Assembly: GCA_963422465.1 (NCBI GenBank) | Contig: OY730170.1 | Span: 4,626,379-4,690,378 of the forward strand | Length of the DNA: 64,000 nucleotides | Direction: 5' to 3' | From: Lichina pygmaea | Lineage: Eukaryota > Ascomycota > Lichinomycetes > Lichinales > Lichinaceae | Shown here: positions 19,901 through 29,684 of the stretch, one piece after another | Position numbering within the stretch: the first letter of the stretch is position 1 | Layout of the letters: the number at the start of each line of letters is the position of its first letter | Made by a program: the position numbers and the translations under genes | The notes under the pieces: generated by a model | Database searches by the model: none | The model's input: the letters and a program-made list of their open reading frames with translations, nothing else | What the model was told of the DNA's origin: nothing

Positions 19901-20558
19901 GATGATGGTGATGTCGTGGTGGTACAGCAGACAAAGATACCTTTGATCGAATAAAAGAAGAAACGAAACGAGGAGAAGAAGAGAGGAGGAAGTGAAGAGG
20001 ATGGCGGAAACCGAAAAGAGACCCTCCCACCCGCCCAAAGTGAGTTGCCCGAGCCCTGTTGCTTGTGTTTTTGCACACTGTGTGTAAGGTTCGTTGGTGG
20101 GACGGCGGAATCGTAGACTGATGATGGGAATCGTAGATGGATAGAGCTTGTCGCTAGGTGGAGCTCGTCGCCATGCTTTTTTTCGGAGAAAAGAGAACGA
20201 GAGAAGAGGAGAGAAGAGGAGAGAAGGAGAGATGAAAAGAGTGGATGTGCTGAGGACGAAGAGGCTCTGCTGGTGAACGTCAAGAAGTGAGGTGAGATAA
20301 GATGCGTGCGAGCGTGCGCAAAGCGAGTTTCGACCCAGAGACGTCTCGATGGCAATTACCACAGTCTGGCCAAGCACCAAGAATGCAAGCAAAGGATGCT
20401 AGGATGCCAAACAAGAAAGCAAGCAAGCATGCATGCATGCAAAACAGAGTGGATGAGACCAAGGTCCAGGGCCGTAATTCGTGAGCAAGCGCGTCAAAAG
20501 CCAAGATGCGACGGATCGAGTGGCCAAGAAGTGCACGAAGCGAGGAGGCATCGACGAC
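16501..20558. other. Long gene-less, strand-biased region
   Basis: Four kb without a gene I can support. The plus strand is strongly purine-rich from about 17120 to 18200 and again near 19930-20260, so the minus strand is pyrimidine-rich like fungal promoters and UTRs; this opens long but low-complexity Ser/Phe/Leu frames on the minus strand. A short plus-strand frame at 18527-18823 is acidic but shows no domain. The right end holds the 3' UTR of the minus-strand coiled-coil gene. A non-coding transcript or extended UTR is possible. Confidence 0.4.
16924..16972. repeat. (AG)n microsatellite
   Basis: About 24 AG dinucleotides without interruption, at the edge of the purine-rich region. Confidence 0.95.
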
Positions 20559-23500
20559 TTAACTATAGAACTCCGAAAGATCATCCCCGTGGTTGGACCT
20601 TTTGTAGGGGCCACTGCGGACGTCGTCCGAGACAAAGCTGTCGTCGTCGTCGTCGTCGTCGTCGTCGTCCTCCTCCAGATCGTACCGATCCTCTCTGATC
20701 GGCGGCTGTCTCGCCTGCCTCGGAGGAAGACTTCGCAGGAGAGCTCGTCCGGAACGGGTTCGACCCCTATCGCCCGCCTCGGTCCTTGTCCGTTTGGATC
20801 GCCGCCGAGGCGTCGAGCCCTTGTCAGACTCGTCCGATTCCACCCGGGCTGCGCTCGTGGTCGATTTGCGGGGTCGGCCGACGGGGCGTTTTCTCTTGGT
20901 CGCGCCCGCATTGCTCTCGTCCTGCGCCGTGTTGCTAGTCGTGGTGGTGGAAGTTGTCGTTGTGTTGATTGAGCTCTTGTGAACGGATTGTTGCCGTTGG
21001 TTTTGCGGCTGTTGCGTGTGAGGGCGGTCACGTGCGGCGTTACCGCTGCTTTTGCCGGCCGCATGGGGGGTATCCCGGGGGTTTGGATCGGCCGAGTTGT
21101 TTGAGCGAACACCGGCGAGGCCGCACGCTCTGTTTAGATTCTCAATCTGCTCTATCATCCTGCCGATTTCATCGCTGGTGCCGTTGAAGATATTGTCAAT
21201 GACCTTGTCGAGCTCATCGATTCTGCTCGTCTCCTTGGTCAGGGCGTCCACCTCGGCCTTGACCTCGGCGTATTTCGGGGTCGACTCCGCGATGGCCCCG
21301 AGTTTCTGTGCCAGTTCCTCGACCTGGCTGGCCGACGACTGCGCGGACCTGACGGCCTCTCTGAGGTCCGCTTGCAGCTTGGTGAACTTGACGTCAATTT
21401 CTGCTCGGGCGTACGCCTCCTTGTCCGCTGGGCCGTCGCCTTCTCGGTTTTCGTTCGCGCTACCATTGACGACACGTCCCGACGAAGCATCTTCTGCCCG
21501 TGTCGAAGACACACTCTGCACGCTGAGCTCTTCGACTTTCTGCGCCAGCTCTTCCACTCGCGTCTTCGTCGCGAGTGTCTCCTGCTTGACCTGGTCGAAG
21601 CTAGCTTGGATATTGCTAGCATTCGGGTACATCTCCGACATCTGCTTGACCATATAACGTGCCAGCTCCTCGGTCGTCAGCTTGTTGAACCTGCTATCGA
21701 TGTTCTCGACGGCGAACTTCAAGGTGCGATACATCTGCCCGAGCTGTGCGACGCCGGTGTGGTGCGTCTTGACCTGCTCTTGAAGGTCTCTGATCGTCTG
21801 GCGCGTTTGAGCATTGTTGTCACCTCCACTTCCCACAGCACCGAGCGCTTGCAGGACCGTTTCCGCCTGCTGCGTCGGATGGTTGAACTGAGCCAGACGC
21901 TGCTGGATCTCTGAAATCGTCCGTTCGAACCGCGACGTCCAATCGTCCACCCGCCGGCTCGCGACGTCATAGGTTCGACTCAGCTCGCCCAGCTCGTTGT
22001 TCGCCTTGACAGCCTTCTCCTGGACCGTGGCTATCTCGTCCGACACCAAGTCGTCCCGCTCCTGTTGCTCCTTTATAAAGTGCTCGAGTTCCCGGCGTAA
22101 CGTCGTCACGGCCTGTCCGTCGACAGCAGACGTCGAGGCCAGGGTGTGACCTGACCCCGCCTTTGCGTCAGCCGTCTGCTGCACACGCTCTCCGACACCT
22201 TTGAGGCGAGCGGCAAGCGCTTCGAGGTCCGCCGTCTGTCCAGGCCCGCAGCTAACGGACTTGATCCGCTCATCCAACGCGTTCCAATCCGTCTTGGTCA
22301 CGACGTTCCCTTCGAGATGCTTGATGCGTTCTTCGTATGCCTGGTGTTCGCGGTCGTGACAGTCGACGTCCCCATCAAGCTTCTCGATGGCCTTGGTGTT
22401 CCTCGCGATTGTTGCGTTGTTCAAGAGTACCTGGTCAGAAAGACCCTGCCTTTTTCGAATCTCATCTTTCAGGCCGTCGAATTCCGACTTTGCCTCGCTG
22501 CTGTGTCCCCTTAGGCTCTGGAGATCGTGGCGGATCTCGTTGATATCGGCGTTCAGCTTGGGTAAATCGATCAGTCGATTCTCGACTTCCTCCAGCCTGG
22601 GAAGCACGCCCTCGACGTGATTGACCCGCGAGCGCATGTCGGCAAGGTCGGTCTGAGCGTTTTTGACATCGACCTGAGCGTTTTTGACATCGGTCTGAGC
22701 GTTTCTTACATCGGTCTGAACGGTTTTGACATCGATCTGAGCGTTTTTGACATCGATCTGAGCTTTCTTGACATCAATCTTGAATCCGTCCACCCTGGCC
22801 TGGAGCGAAGGAACTTGGCCGGTTATCGTCCTCATGTCCTTGATGCGCTTCTGCGTCCCGCGAATCGTCTGCTCGTGACGCTGGATGGTCTCGCCATCCG
22901 CCGACTTCGACTGCGACAGCAGCTTCGACGCAATGTTTCTGGAGAGCTTCTCGCGGGCCTTGCCGTGGCCCACGAACTGTCTGTCGAGATCCTCAAACTT
23001 CTTCTGGGCTTGGCTCCTGCTGAGCTGTTGCTGCTCCACGAGCGACGCAAAAGCCACGTGATGTTTCCGGCTCTTCTTGAACTCCTGTTCTCTCTTGTCC
23101 ATCTCCTTCTTCGCCGTTTCACGCTGCAGCGAGACGACCGCCATCTTGCCGACATGGTCGGTAAACTGGTCGAAAGCGGCCGTCAGGGACTCGACCCGAT
23201 CGTCCGTCCACGGCACCGAGCTGGCCATGTACTGCGTTGTCTGGCCCTCCGACGGCGACTCCGACGGCACTGCAGTGGCAGGAAACGCGCCATCGCCGTT
23301 CGGGATACTTGGCGTGTTCGGGGTCGGCTCGGATACGCCGTCCACAGCTCTGCCAATGGGGCTAAGTCGCCTTCGTTCTGAGGCAAGTGCATCCACCGAG
23401 GTCCTGTGGAGTTCGCCTAAGGGGTTGTCAGCACATTCAAGCCCTCCAGTCAGCTACCATGTCGCGCGAGCTTCCAATGGCGGATGAGACGTGCTTGCGC

Positions 23501-24165
23501 GTTCGGGAAACGCGACAGGAGAACCCCTCATGGATCAAGCGATGGTGGATCACGCGACCACGAGACCGTGGCACAGATAGAACCGATAGCGGGAACGCAG
23601 AACATCTCGTCCGAGACTCGCCTTTAGGCACGATGTATGTGCGGCTTGTTGGATAGAAGCTGCGACCTCGATAGCTCCCCGTTGCACCGCCTCTTCTGCC
23701 GGCTTCATCTGCGTTGGAATAGTATCTCATTGAATAGCCAGGAGATGCCGTTCGATGGTCGTCCCAACGGACACCCCGGCCCTTGGGCCCTACCGGGACA
23801 TGTATGCCTCGTTCTTCATGGTCATAGCCCGGGTGACGGTTGTTGGATCTGAAAACTGTGCGGTGAGGCGATGCGGGTCGAGAACGATGAATGGTAGGAT
23901 ATTCTGTTGGGGATGTCTCGTGCGAGCTCCCGGCAGTGGGAAACTCGTTCGAATCATAGTGACCTGCTGCTGCCTCGGGGCCGACAGCTTCCCTGAGCGA
24001 TGGCCTCGGATCCTCCAAGTAAGCGCCGTCACCACCAGCGGAAGCCTTGCGTTCCGGCTCCTGCCTTCCGTTTCGTCCGAACCAGTCGTAAGCATGGGCG
24101 CGGCCCCTCCTTGCGGCGGCGCTCACGCCGGCGGGACCTCTCGCTGAGTCGTCATACTCTTCCAT
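20559..24165 (-). CDS. Long coiled-coil protein with AT-hook-like, acidic C-terminus
   Basis: I do not recognise the family. The main exon (20559-23416) codes about 950 residues, mostly long coiled coil, with six tandem heptads of the DVKNAQ type (22651-22779), then a basic region containing RPVGRPRKS (an AT-hook-like core) and RRRSKRTR, and a final poly-Asp run coded by GAC repeats (20640-20669). This exon has no good ATG, and its frame begins just after TTAG with a GCTGAC branch site before it. An upstream exon (ATG at 24165) codes an Arg/Ser/Tyr/Gly-rich disordered stretch. The best join uses a GC donor, AAAG/GCGAGT at 23622, keeping frame and giving 1133 residues; a GT donor four bases on (GTCTCG) with an acceptor 13 bases later (CACAG) also keeps frame. 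A nuclear structural or chromosome-associated role is inference from composition. Confidence 0.6.
22651..22779 (-). repeat. 21-bp minisatellite coding coiled-coil heptads
   Basis: Six tandem 21-bp units (plus-strand form CTGAGCGTTTTTGACATCGA) within the coiled-coil gene. Each unit codes one heptad such as VDVKNAQ, IDVKTVQ or TDVRNAQ. Unit length equals exactly seven codons, so unit gain or loss keeps both frame and heptad register. Confidence 0.9.
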
Positions 24166-24740
24166 TTCCCCTTGCGGCAGTCGCGACTATCCGAGCAGAC
24201 ATCTGCCGATCATGCGTTTGGGAGAGTGATGCCTGCGTGTTTGCTGTATCTGGCCGAGGACGATGAACACGGCAAGTGTCTTGGACGAAGACGACGCAGA
24301 GGCCTTGGATCATGCGGAAACTTTGGAGTGCGCTCTGGTGTACGGTACCTCTGAGGCAAGGACTTGAAAGGGAAGGAGGGAGAGAGTATGCGTGTGTGCG
24401 AGACCAGCTGCAGACGGGAGAAAGTCCACTGTTTGAGGAAGGAGCGTTGAAGGCGTTGCTGAAGATGGCAGTACTCGTGCTGATGCTGGCTCTCGGAGCT
24501 TGGACAAAACGATGGCGACTACCGTAAAGGGAGTTTGACCATGAGGAGTTCCGAAAATGGGAATGGATGGGATTCTTTTCTAGATAGATAAGACCTGAGG
24601 TGGAGATATATCTACTCAAGGGTCAATTGGAGGCCCAGGAAAACTTTTCACAGGAGGTGCTCCATTAGACATTGCGCTACACTCACATGCTCAAATCGTT
24701 ATCTGGCCCTCGAGTAGGTATACACACGAGTCTCTCCATG
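24166..24740. other. Upstream region of the coiled-coil gene
   Basis: Presumed promoter and 5' UTR of the minus-strand coiled-coil gene, running up to the target-site copy of the DNA transposon. No domain-bearing frame is seen. Confidence 0.5.
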
Positions 24741-24745
24741 CAGCG
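24741..24745. repeat. Target-site duplication, left copy
   Basis: CAGCG directly abuts the left inverted repeat; the identical CAGCG follows the right inverted repeat at 29685-29689. Confidence 0.8.
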
Positions 24746-24795
24746 TACGGCGGACGATAGCTGACACTCCAACAAAACTCCGAGCGAAAATTTTT
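24746..24795 (+). repeat. Left terminal inverted repeat
   Basis: Fifty bases beginning TACGGCGGACGATAGCTGAC and ending GCGAAAATTTTT. It matches the reverse complement of 29635-29684 with a single difference (A versus G in CTCC[A/G]ACAA). Confidence 0.92.
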
Positions 24796-24892
24796 GCCGG
24801 CCACTGTAGGCTTCAGAGGACCCCAGTAGAGAATCTATCAGTCTCTCAACATACCAATGCCTTGACCAAGAGTAGATCTTGATCTGTACTGG

Positions 24893-25657
24893 GGTCAGAT
24901 CACTGACCTCTACCAGCAGGGGCGAACATCTAATGATCTGGCCAAGTACCTTGCTGACAATCACGATGTATATGTCACTTCTCGCACCATCGAACGACGA
25001 CTTCACGAGTGGAATCAGTCGAAGCAAACCCGGACTGAGGATACTCCTCTTCTTTGTGCCTGTATCACAATCCTTATCTTCAAGTCCTATCTTAACAACA
25101 AGGAGGTGTTGGAAGTTCTCCAAGAAGAAGGATATCCAGTAAGTGAGAAAGGGCTTGTACGACTCCGCAAGGAAGAAGGTATTGTCTATCGAAGGGAAAA
25201 GAAGGATGACAGTGAAGATGCATGACTTCGGACAACTGTACAAGAAGAGCTGGATAAGGGGTTAATCCAGGGGTTTGGTTGAGGATACCTGCATGCTTGG
25301 TTCCACTCTCAGGGATGTATTGCAGCGAGGTTTGTACAACATGATGATCTACCCCTGACATTAAGTACATACTCCTGTACTCAAAAAGTATGTACTGATA
25401 TGTAGACTACACTATCTTTCAAATAGGGATCATCTCTTCAGTGCGGTGAAAGAACTGCACCCAGCTGGAGTTGAAGCTTGTATGAAGGATCTCCAACATC
25501 ATCATGGGGAGTACATTATGCCTGGACCAGATTTCCTGTGGTCTGTTGATGGGTACTGCAAGCTGGTCAACTACAGGTTCAAGATCTATGCAGCTATCAA
25601 TGTATATTCTCAATATATTGTCTGGCTGTATGTTGGCATCAGTGCTTGTACAAGTAT
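24893..25657 (+). pseudogene. rve-type transposase remnant
   Basis: The first part (about 24893-25227) codes a helix-turn-helix region: DLAKYLADNHDVYVTSRTIE, RRLHEWN, and later LNNKEVLEVLQEEGYPVSEK, then GLVRLRKEEGIVYRR, and ends at TGA 25225-25227. A second part (about 25428-25655) codes AVKELHPAGVEACMKDLQHH then MPGPDFLWSVDGYCKLVNYR and IYAAINVYSQYIVWLYVGIS, the start of an integrase catalytic core; the Asp of WSVDG is the expected first member of the DDE triad. The frame breaks off right after YVGIS, where a sequence starting TGTCACGAGC begins. An intron ending TTTCAAATAG at 25425-25427 may lie between the parts. The last two acidic residues of the triad are not found, so the gene is broken. 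Confidence 0.75.
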
Positions 25658-26344
25658 TGTCACGAGCAACCGAGCCACCCCACGTCACCTGACTGCACTT
25701 AGTCAGCTGCTTAGCTTAGCAACTCTACTTAGCAGCTTCTCACTGAGGATTAGAATCCTCAGCGATCAATGAACCTACACATCCACTGCAGGTGCTTCTG
25801 GCCCTGCCCTGACTCAGTCCCAACATCCCTAGTAGTGCCTCCTAGGGCCCACAGGACTGCCTTCTTCTCCCTACCTGCCACACTGCTACACTAAAACCCT
25901 AGAGAGAGCTCTGTTGCCTCCGACCCAGCTCTGACCAGGCACCGCCAGGCCTCCACCCTCTTACAATATTGATCGCTCTACCCCAGGAAGGGAGGCAGTC
26001 CGGCAGGAGAGAAGAAGAAGAAGAGAACTATTACCCTATTGTGATTCTGATTAAGATGCACTAGGCTAACAAGATCCTACTGCAAGTTCTCAGCTAGATG
26101 ACTACTAGCCAAAGTGCACTGGCATCCCAGAGCCACCGCAAAGGTGCAGAGAAGCAGTCTACCAAAAGGCCTTCTACAAAAATCACCATGATGCCTCAAC
26201 AAAAGCTGCCACAAAGGCGCACCAAAGCCGCTGCAAAAGCGCACCAAAACTGCGCTGAGTGCCCACCGCAAACACTGCAAATCTCGATGAATACGCTAAA
26301 CCGAATGTGTACCCGATACGAACCAAAGCAAGATGAGCACCAGC
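25658..26344. other. Transposon interior, possible LTR-like fragment
   Basis: The sequence begins TGTCACGAGC, like the TGTCACAGGG start of the nearby LTRs, and carries ACGTCA, AGTCAGCTG and ACAATATTGATCG elements also echoed in them. It could be a fossil fragment of a second, related LTR element that interrupted the transposase. I see no second end or target duplication, so its limits are unknown. A frame at 26098-26523 runs into the tandem repeat and is not a credible gene. Confidence 0.35.
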
Positions 26345-26858
26345 CCCGCATACCGCAGCTGCGCAGGCGCCATGCAAGGGGCCGCGCTGCAAAGCAGGCG
26401 GACTCCAAGGACCTAGGCGGCTCTATGAAGCTCCAGTCTGACAGTGTGCCACAGGCGTGCGGGTGCCTGGAAGGAGCTGCTCTCGCGCCCTGCGGGGGCA
26501 AGGCAGGCAGGCTCCTAGGCTAGGGCGCCTCCTAGCAGGAGGGCCTAGTCTGAACGCACGCCGCGGCCGTGTGGGCACCGTGCAAGGGGCCGCGCTGCAA
26601 AGCAGGCGGACTCCGAGGACTTAGGTGGCTCTATGAAGCTCCAGTCCGACGGTGTGCAACAGGCGCGCGGGTGCCTTGAAGGAGCTGCTCTCGTGCCCTG
26701 CGGGGGTGAGGCAGGCAGGCTCCTAGGCTAGGGCGCCTCCTAGCAGGAGGGCCTAGTCTGAACGCACGCCGCAGCTGTGTGGGCACCATGCAAGGGGCTG
26801 CGCTGCAAAGCAGGTGGACTCTGAGGACTTAGGTGGCTCTATGAAGCTCCAGTCCAAC
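26345..26858. repeat. 208-bp tandem repeat, about 2.4 copies
   Basis: The block GCAAGGGGC[C/T]GCGCTGCAAAG recurs near 26374, 26582 and 26790, a constant period of 208 bp, and the sequence between copies matches closely with scattered substitutions. The third copy is cut at 26858, exactly where the 5' LTR starts, and does not resume after the 3' LTR. Confidence 0.88.
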
Positions 26859-27030
26859 TGTCACAGGGCAGACCGCGAGCACCGCCAAGTCACGTGGCCG
26901 CGTGGCAAGTCAGCTGACTTCGCGCCACTTTTTCGTGTTTTTACCTGTCTGCGCTGCATTTCTCTTCTGCAGCTTTACCTTCTTGTACAATAGGAATCTA
27001 TTGATCGTCTTCGACGTCTATCCCTTGACA
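26859..27030 (+). repeat. 5' LTR
   Basis: 172 bp from TGTCACAGGG to CCCTTGACA, 96.5 percent identical to the copy at 28770-28941 by my own alignment. Confidence 0.9.
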
Positions 27031-27232
27031 TTAGGTAAAGCTCTCCCTCGGCTGGACAGCCTACTAACGGAACGGAACGGACGGACGCGCTTAGCTGGAT
27101 AGCTACCGCGCACACAGGCTCGAGTCAAGGACCCGAGCGCTTGGCTGGATAGCCCCCATCAGCAGAACAGAACGGACGGAACGCTTGGCTGGATAGCCTT
27201 CACCATCGAACGGAATAACAGAACAGGCAGTT

Positions 27233-28609
27233 ATGGAGGGCGCCAATACAGAATGCATGACAGCGCTGCAAGACGAGCTGCAGCGTGTTGTGGACGAGTT
27301 GGAACTTACCCAGCAGGACCGGGACGAGAAGGTGGCCTTGGGCAGGGATGTGGAGGCACGGCTCCAATCCTCGCAGGCTGAGCTAGGCTGCATCAACAAG
27401 CAACTTGCTGCACTCCAGCAGCAGTACCAAGAGGCGATGGGGCAGGCAGGATACTACAAGGCAGAACGTGACGCCTTTAAACTGGAAAGAGACGCTCTCC
27501 GGAACCAGCTGCTCTCACCTGGCTCCTTGACGCCTGCAGCCCCGGCCCCCACTACTCCAACTCAGCCTGCCGCCGCCACCCAACAAGCCAGCTCCCCCAA
27601 GCCGGCGAAGCTCCCGAATCCTCCTGTTTTCACAGGAGACGCACGGACAGATGAGATCTCCCTAGACGTTTGGAAGATTAAGATGTCTGACAAGATGGGG
27701 CAGGAAGGGATTCGGTACCCAGACGCGTTAGCTCAACTCCGCTACGTGTTCTCGCGGGTTGGAGGAGCCGCACAGGCCCAATTGGAGCCGTACGCGGAGG
27801 AGAATTACGCCCGAGCTCTGAGACTGGCCAACGAACACCCAAGCGACTCGGCGTTCAGATCCATGTTCAGGATTCTGGACAACGCTTTTGGAGATCCGGA
27901 TCGAGCGAACACGGCTCGGACAAAGCTGGCAAGGCTCAGCCAGGGCAAGAAGACTTTCGCGGAGCACTACGCGGAGTTCATGCGGTACGCGCCCAAAACG
28001 GGGTACGATGAGAACTCTCTGCTGCACATGCTGCGGCTGCAGCTCTCGCAAGAGCTAGGGACAGCTCTCTCGTACCAGGCTACCGAGCCGACAACGATGG
28101 ACAAACTGGTGCGCCTGTGCCAGTCACTGGATAATCGTCAACGAGCGGAACAACATCGCCAACGGTCACGCACGGCCCCACTGCAACGAATAGGGAATGC
28201 AGCTGGATCAAATCCTCGCCCAGCTAGCCCTCCGGTCGCCTTTGGCCACCCGGCTAGCCCTCCGGTCGCCTCGACCGCCACAGGAACCCTCCCAGGCCCC
28301 ATGGACACATCGGCAGGGAAGCTCCGAGCCAAATGGGTGACTCCCGAGGTGCTTGCAGAACGAAGAGCTAAAGGGTTATGCGTACGATGCGGATCCAGGC
28401 AGCACTTCGTCAGCCAGTGCATGCTGCTTCCTGCTCGCCGCCCACAAGCTGCCCCAGCAGGAGCTCAGGTGCTTGGAGTCCCCGAAGACGCTGAAGTGGA
28501 AGATAACGAATGGCAAGTAGAAGAGATCACGGACTCGAAATGGGAAAGACGCGGCCATGGCCAGCCCCGGAGGAAATATTTAGTGAAGTGGCGTGGCTAC
28601 CACAGGTGA
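27233..28609 (+). CDS. gag-like frame with zinc knuckle and chromodomain-like end
   Basis: Fossil element protein. The N-terminal 95 residues form a coiled coil (QDELQRVVDELELTQQDRDE), followed by a Pro/Ala linker, a capsid-type region (about residues 125-300, with DVWKIKMSDKM, AFRSMFRILDNAFGDPDRAN and KTFAEHYAEFMRYAPKTGYD), and a CCHC knuckle C-VR-C-GSRQ-H-FVSQ-C at about residue 383. The last 35 residues (WQVEEITDSKWERRG and then RRKYLVKWRGY) match a chromodomain, which in Ty3/gypsy chromoviruses normally ends the integrase. Here it follows the knuckle directly with no pol between. Confidence 0.85.
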   Translation: MEGANTECMTALQDELQRVVDELELTQQDRDEKVALGRDVEARLQSSQAELGCINKQLAALQQQYQEAMGQAGYYKAERDAFKLERDALRNQLLSPGSLTPAAPAPTTPTQPAAATQQASSPKPAKLPNPPVFTGDARTDEISLDVWKIKMSDKMGQEGIRYPDALAQLRYVFSRVGGAAQAQLEPYAEENYARALRLANEHPSDSAFRSMFRILDNAFGDPDRANTARTKLARLSQGKKTFAEHYAEFMRYAPKTGYDENSLLHMLRLQLSQELGTALSYQATEPTTMDKLVRLCQSLDNRQRAEQHRQRSRTAPLQRIGNAAGSNPRPASPPVAFGHPASPPVASTATGTLPGPMDTSAGKLRAKWVTPEVLAERRAKGLCVRCGSRQHFVSQCMLLPARRPQAAPAGAQVLGVPEDAEVEDNEWQVEEITDSKWERRGHGQPRRKYLVKWRGYHR

Positions 28610-28738
28610 ACCTGGGAGCCAGAGGAATTCATGGAGCAGACGGCTGTGATGGACCGCTTTATTGTGGCCTACCCAGAGAAGCCACACCCACCGTCAGCCT
28701 GATGTGAACAAGCCTCGCAGGAGCTCAGCGATGAAGAA

Positions 28739-28766
28739 GGGGGGGGGGGGGGGGGGGGGGGGGGGG
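28739..28766 (+). repeat. G28 run at the polypurine tract
   Basis: Twenty-eight G residues directly after GATGAAGAA and three bases before the 3' LTR. The position fits the element's polypurine primer site, extended by slippage. Confidence 0.85.
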
Positions 28767-28769
28767 TGC

Positions 28770-28941
28770 TGTCACAGGGCAGACCACGAGCACCGCCAAG
28801 TCACGTGGCCACGCGGCAAGTCAGCTGACTTCGCGCCACTTTTTCGTGTTTTTACCTGTCTGCGCTACATTTCTCTTCTGCAGCTTTACCTTCTTGTACA
28901 ATAGGAATCTATTGATCGTCATCGACGTCTAGCCCTTGACA
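28770..28941 (+). repeat. 3' LTR
   Basis: 172 bp, TGTCACAGGG to CCCTTGACA, paired with 26859-27030. The sequence after it (CTAATTACTAG) is unrelated to the tandem repeat before the 5' LTR. Confidence 0.9.
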
Positions 28942-29237
28942 CTAATTACTAGAAGCCACCACACACACCACCCTCCCCTTCAAAACATGGCCATAGCGAG
29001 GTCTCTCCTAGCACCAGCCCCTCCTTACAACATAAGAAGTTGAAGGTGGAGCTTGAGAACTAGGTAAGTATTATTGTTCTATTGGCTATAATTAAGACGG
29101 AGGAGTCTTGGTTGTATGACCACTCTGAGTGGTGGTCTTCTTTGTCTGCTTCTCCCTTTCCTGCTCATCTCTCAACCTCTCCTTCTCCTTGAAAACATCT
29201 GATAGTGAGCATAGAGCTCCCTGATCACGTCACTTAC

Positions 29238-29627
29238 AACATCCACAGGTGTTTTCAAACCAGCCCCAGGCTGTGTGACACTCGGCAAAGATCCCCCGCC
29301 CATCGGCACGCTGTTGGCAGGGAGGTGTGTTTAGGCTGGCCCGTGATTGGATAAGCAGGCTCTCGACAATGCGGAGGTCTCTGTGGGAGGTGGGTACCCA
29401 GGCGCCAGGGCGGAGAAGGACGCTGTTGCCCGGCATTGCGATAAGATCCGGGTGTTCATCGGCAGTCAGGAAGCGACGCATCTAGACAAGTACCTGAGCG
29501 TTAGACTGTTTTCTTTTGAATAGATAGCTGTACTTACCAGCTCCCCTGCACATTGCACCGATGCATCAATGATAGCAAGGCCATTGGCAGTCTCATGTTG
29601 CTGCTGAAGCTGATCCATGGCGGCCAT
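29238..29627 (-). pseudogene. Second gene of the DNA transposon, fragment
   Basis: Two exons on the minus strand with good splice sites: 29538-29627 (MAAMDQLQQQHETANGLAII...) and 29238-29481, separated by a 56-bp intron (GTAAGT...GTCTAG). The second exon ends in another GTAAGT, so more exons should follow, but nothing recognisable remains before the nested element. The encoded text (RRFLTADEHPDLIAMPGNSV, LLRPGAWVPTSHRDLRIVE) matches no family I know. It lies tail-to-tail with the transposase inside the inverted repeats, so it most likely belongs to the transposon. It may be truncated by the rearranged interior. Confidence 0.5.
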
Positions 29628-29634
29628 GTGCTGA

Positions 29635-29684
29635 AAAAATTTTCGCTCGGAGTTTTGTCGGAGTGTCAGCTATCGTCCGCCGTA
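29635..29684 (-). repeat. Right terminal inverted repeat
   Basis: Reverse complement of the left end with one difference; followed at 29685-29689 by the second CAGCG target copy. Confidence 0.92.

Larger units (their letters stand above)
26859..28941 (+). mobile_element. Nested gag-only LTR retroelement with chromodomain (Ty3/gypsy-like)
   Basis: A 2083-bp fossil LTR element bounded by 172-bp LTRs that begin TGTCA and end TGACA. Parts in order: 5' LTR, a 200-bp leader with a repeated GGCTGGATAGC motif, a gag-type frame with capsid-like region and zinc knuckle, a chromodomain-like end, an extended G-rich polypurine tract, and the 3' LTR. No protease, reverse transcriptase, RNase H or integrase is present, so it is defective and non-autonomous, a large deletion derivative. 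The LTRs differ at 6 of 172 positions, which suggests a moderately young insertion. The two flanks show no target duplication. Confidence 0.85.
24746..29684. mobile_element. DNA transposon with 50-bp inverted ends and integrase-type transposase
   Basis: The element is bounded by inverted repeats at 24746-24795 and 29635-29684 (49 of 50 positions match) and by a perfect 5-bp direct repeat, CAGCG. Its ends read TACGGCGG...CCGCCGTA. Inside are a plus-strand transposase remnant with a retroviral-integrase-type (rve) DDE core, a second gene on the minus strand at the right, a 208-bp tandem repeat and a nested LTR element that makes up 2.1 kb of the 4.9 kb. From memory, the TAC...GTA ends plus rve-type enzyme resemble the IS3EU or Ginger groups, but the 5-bp duplication does not settle which. 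The near-identical ends imply a fairly recent insertion, while the transposase is no longer intact, so this copy would need an enzyme from elsewhere. Confidence 0.85.

Noticed and set aside
26098-26523. Plus-strand frame of 141 residues in the transposon
   Set aside because: It runs into the 208-bp tandem repeat and does not continue in the later copies as a protein repeat.
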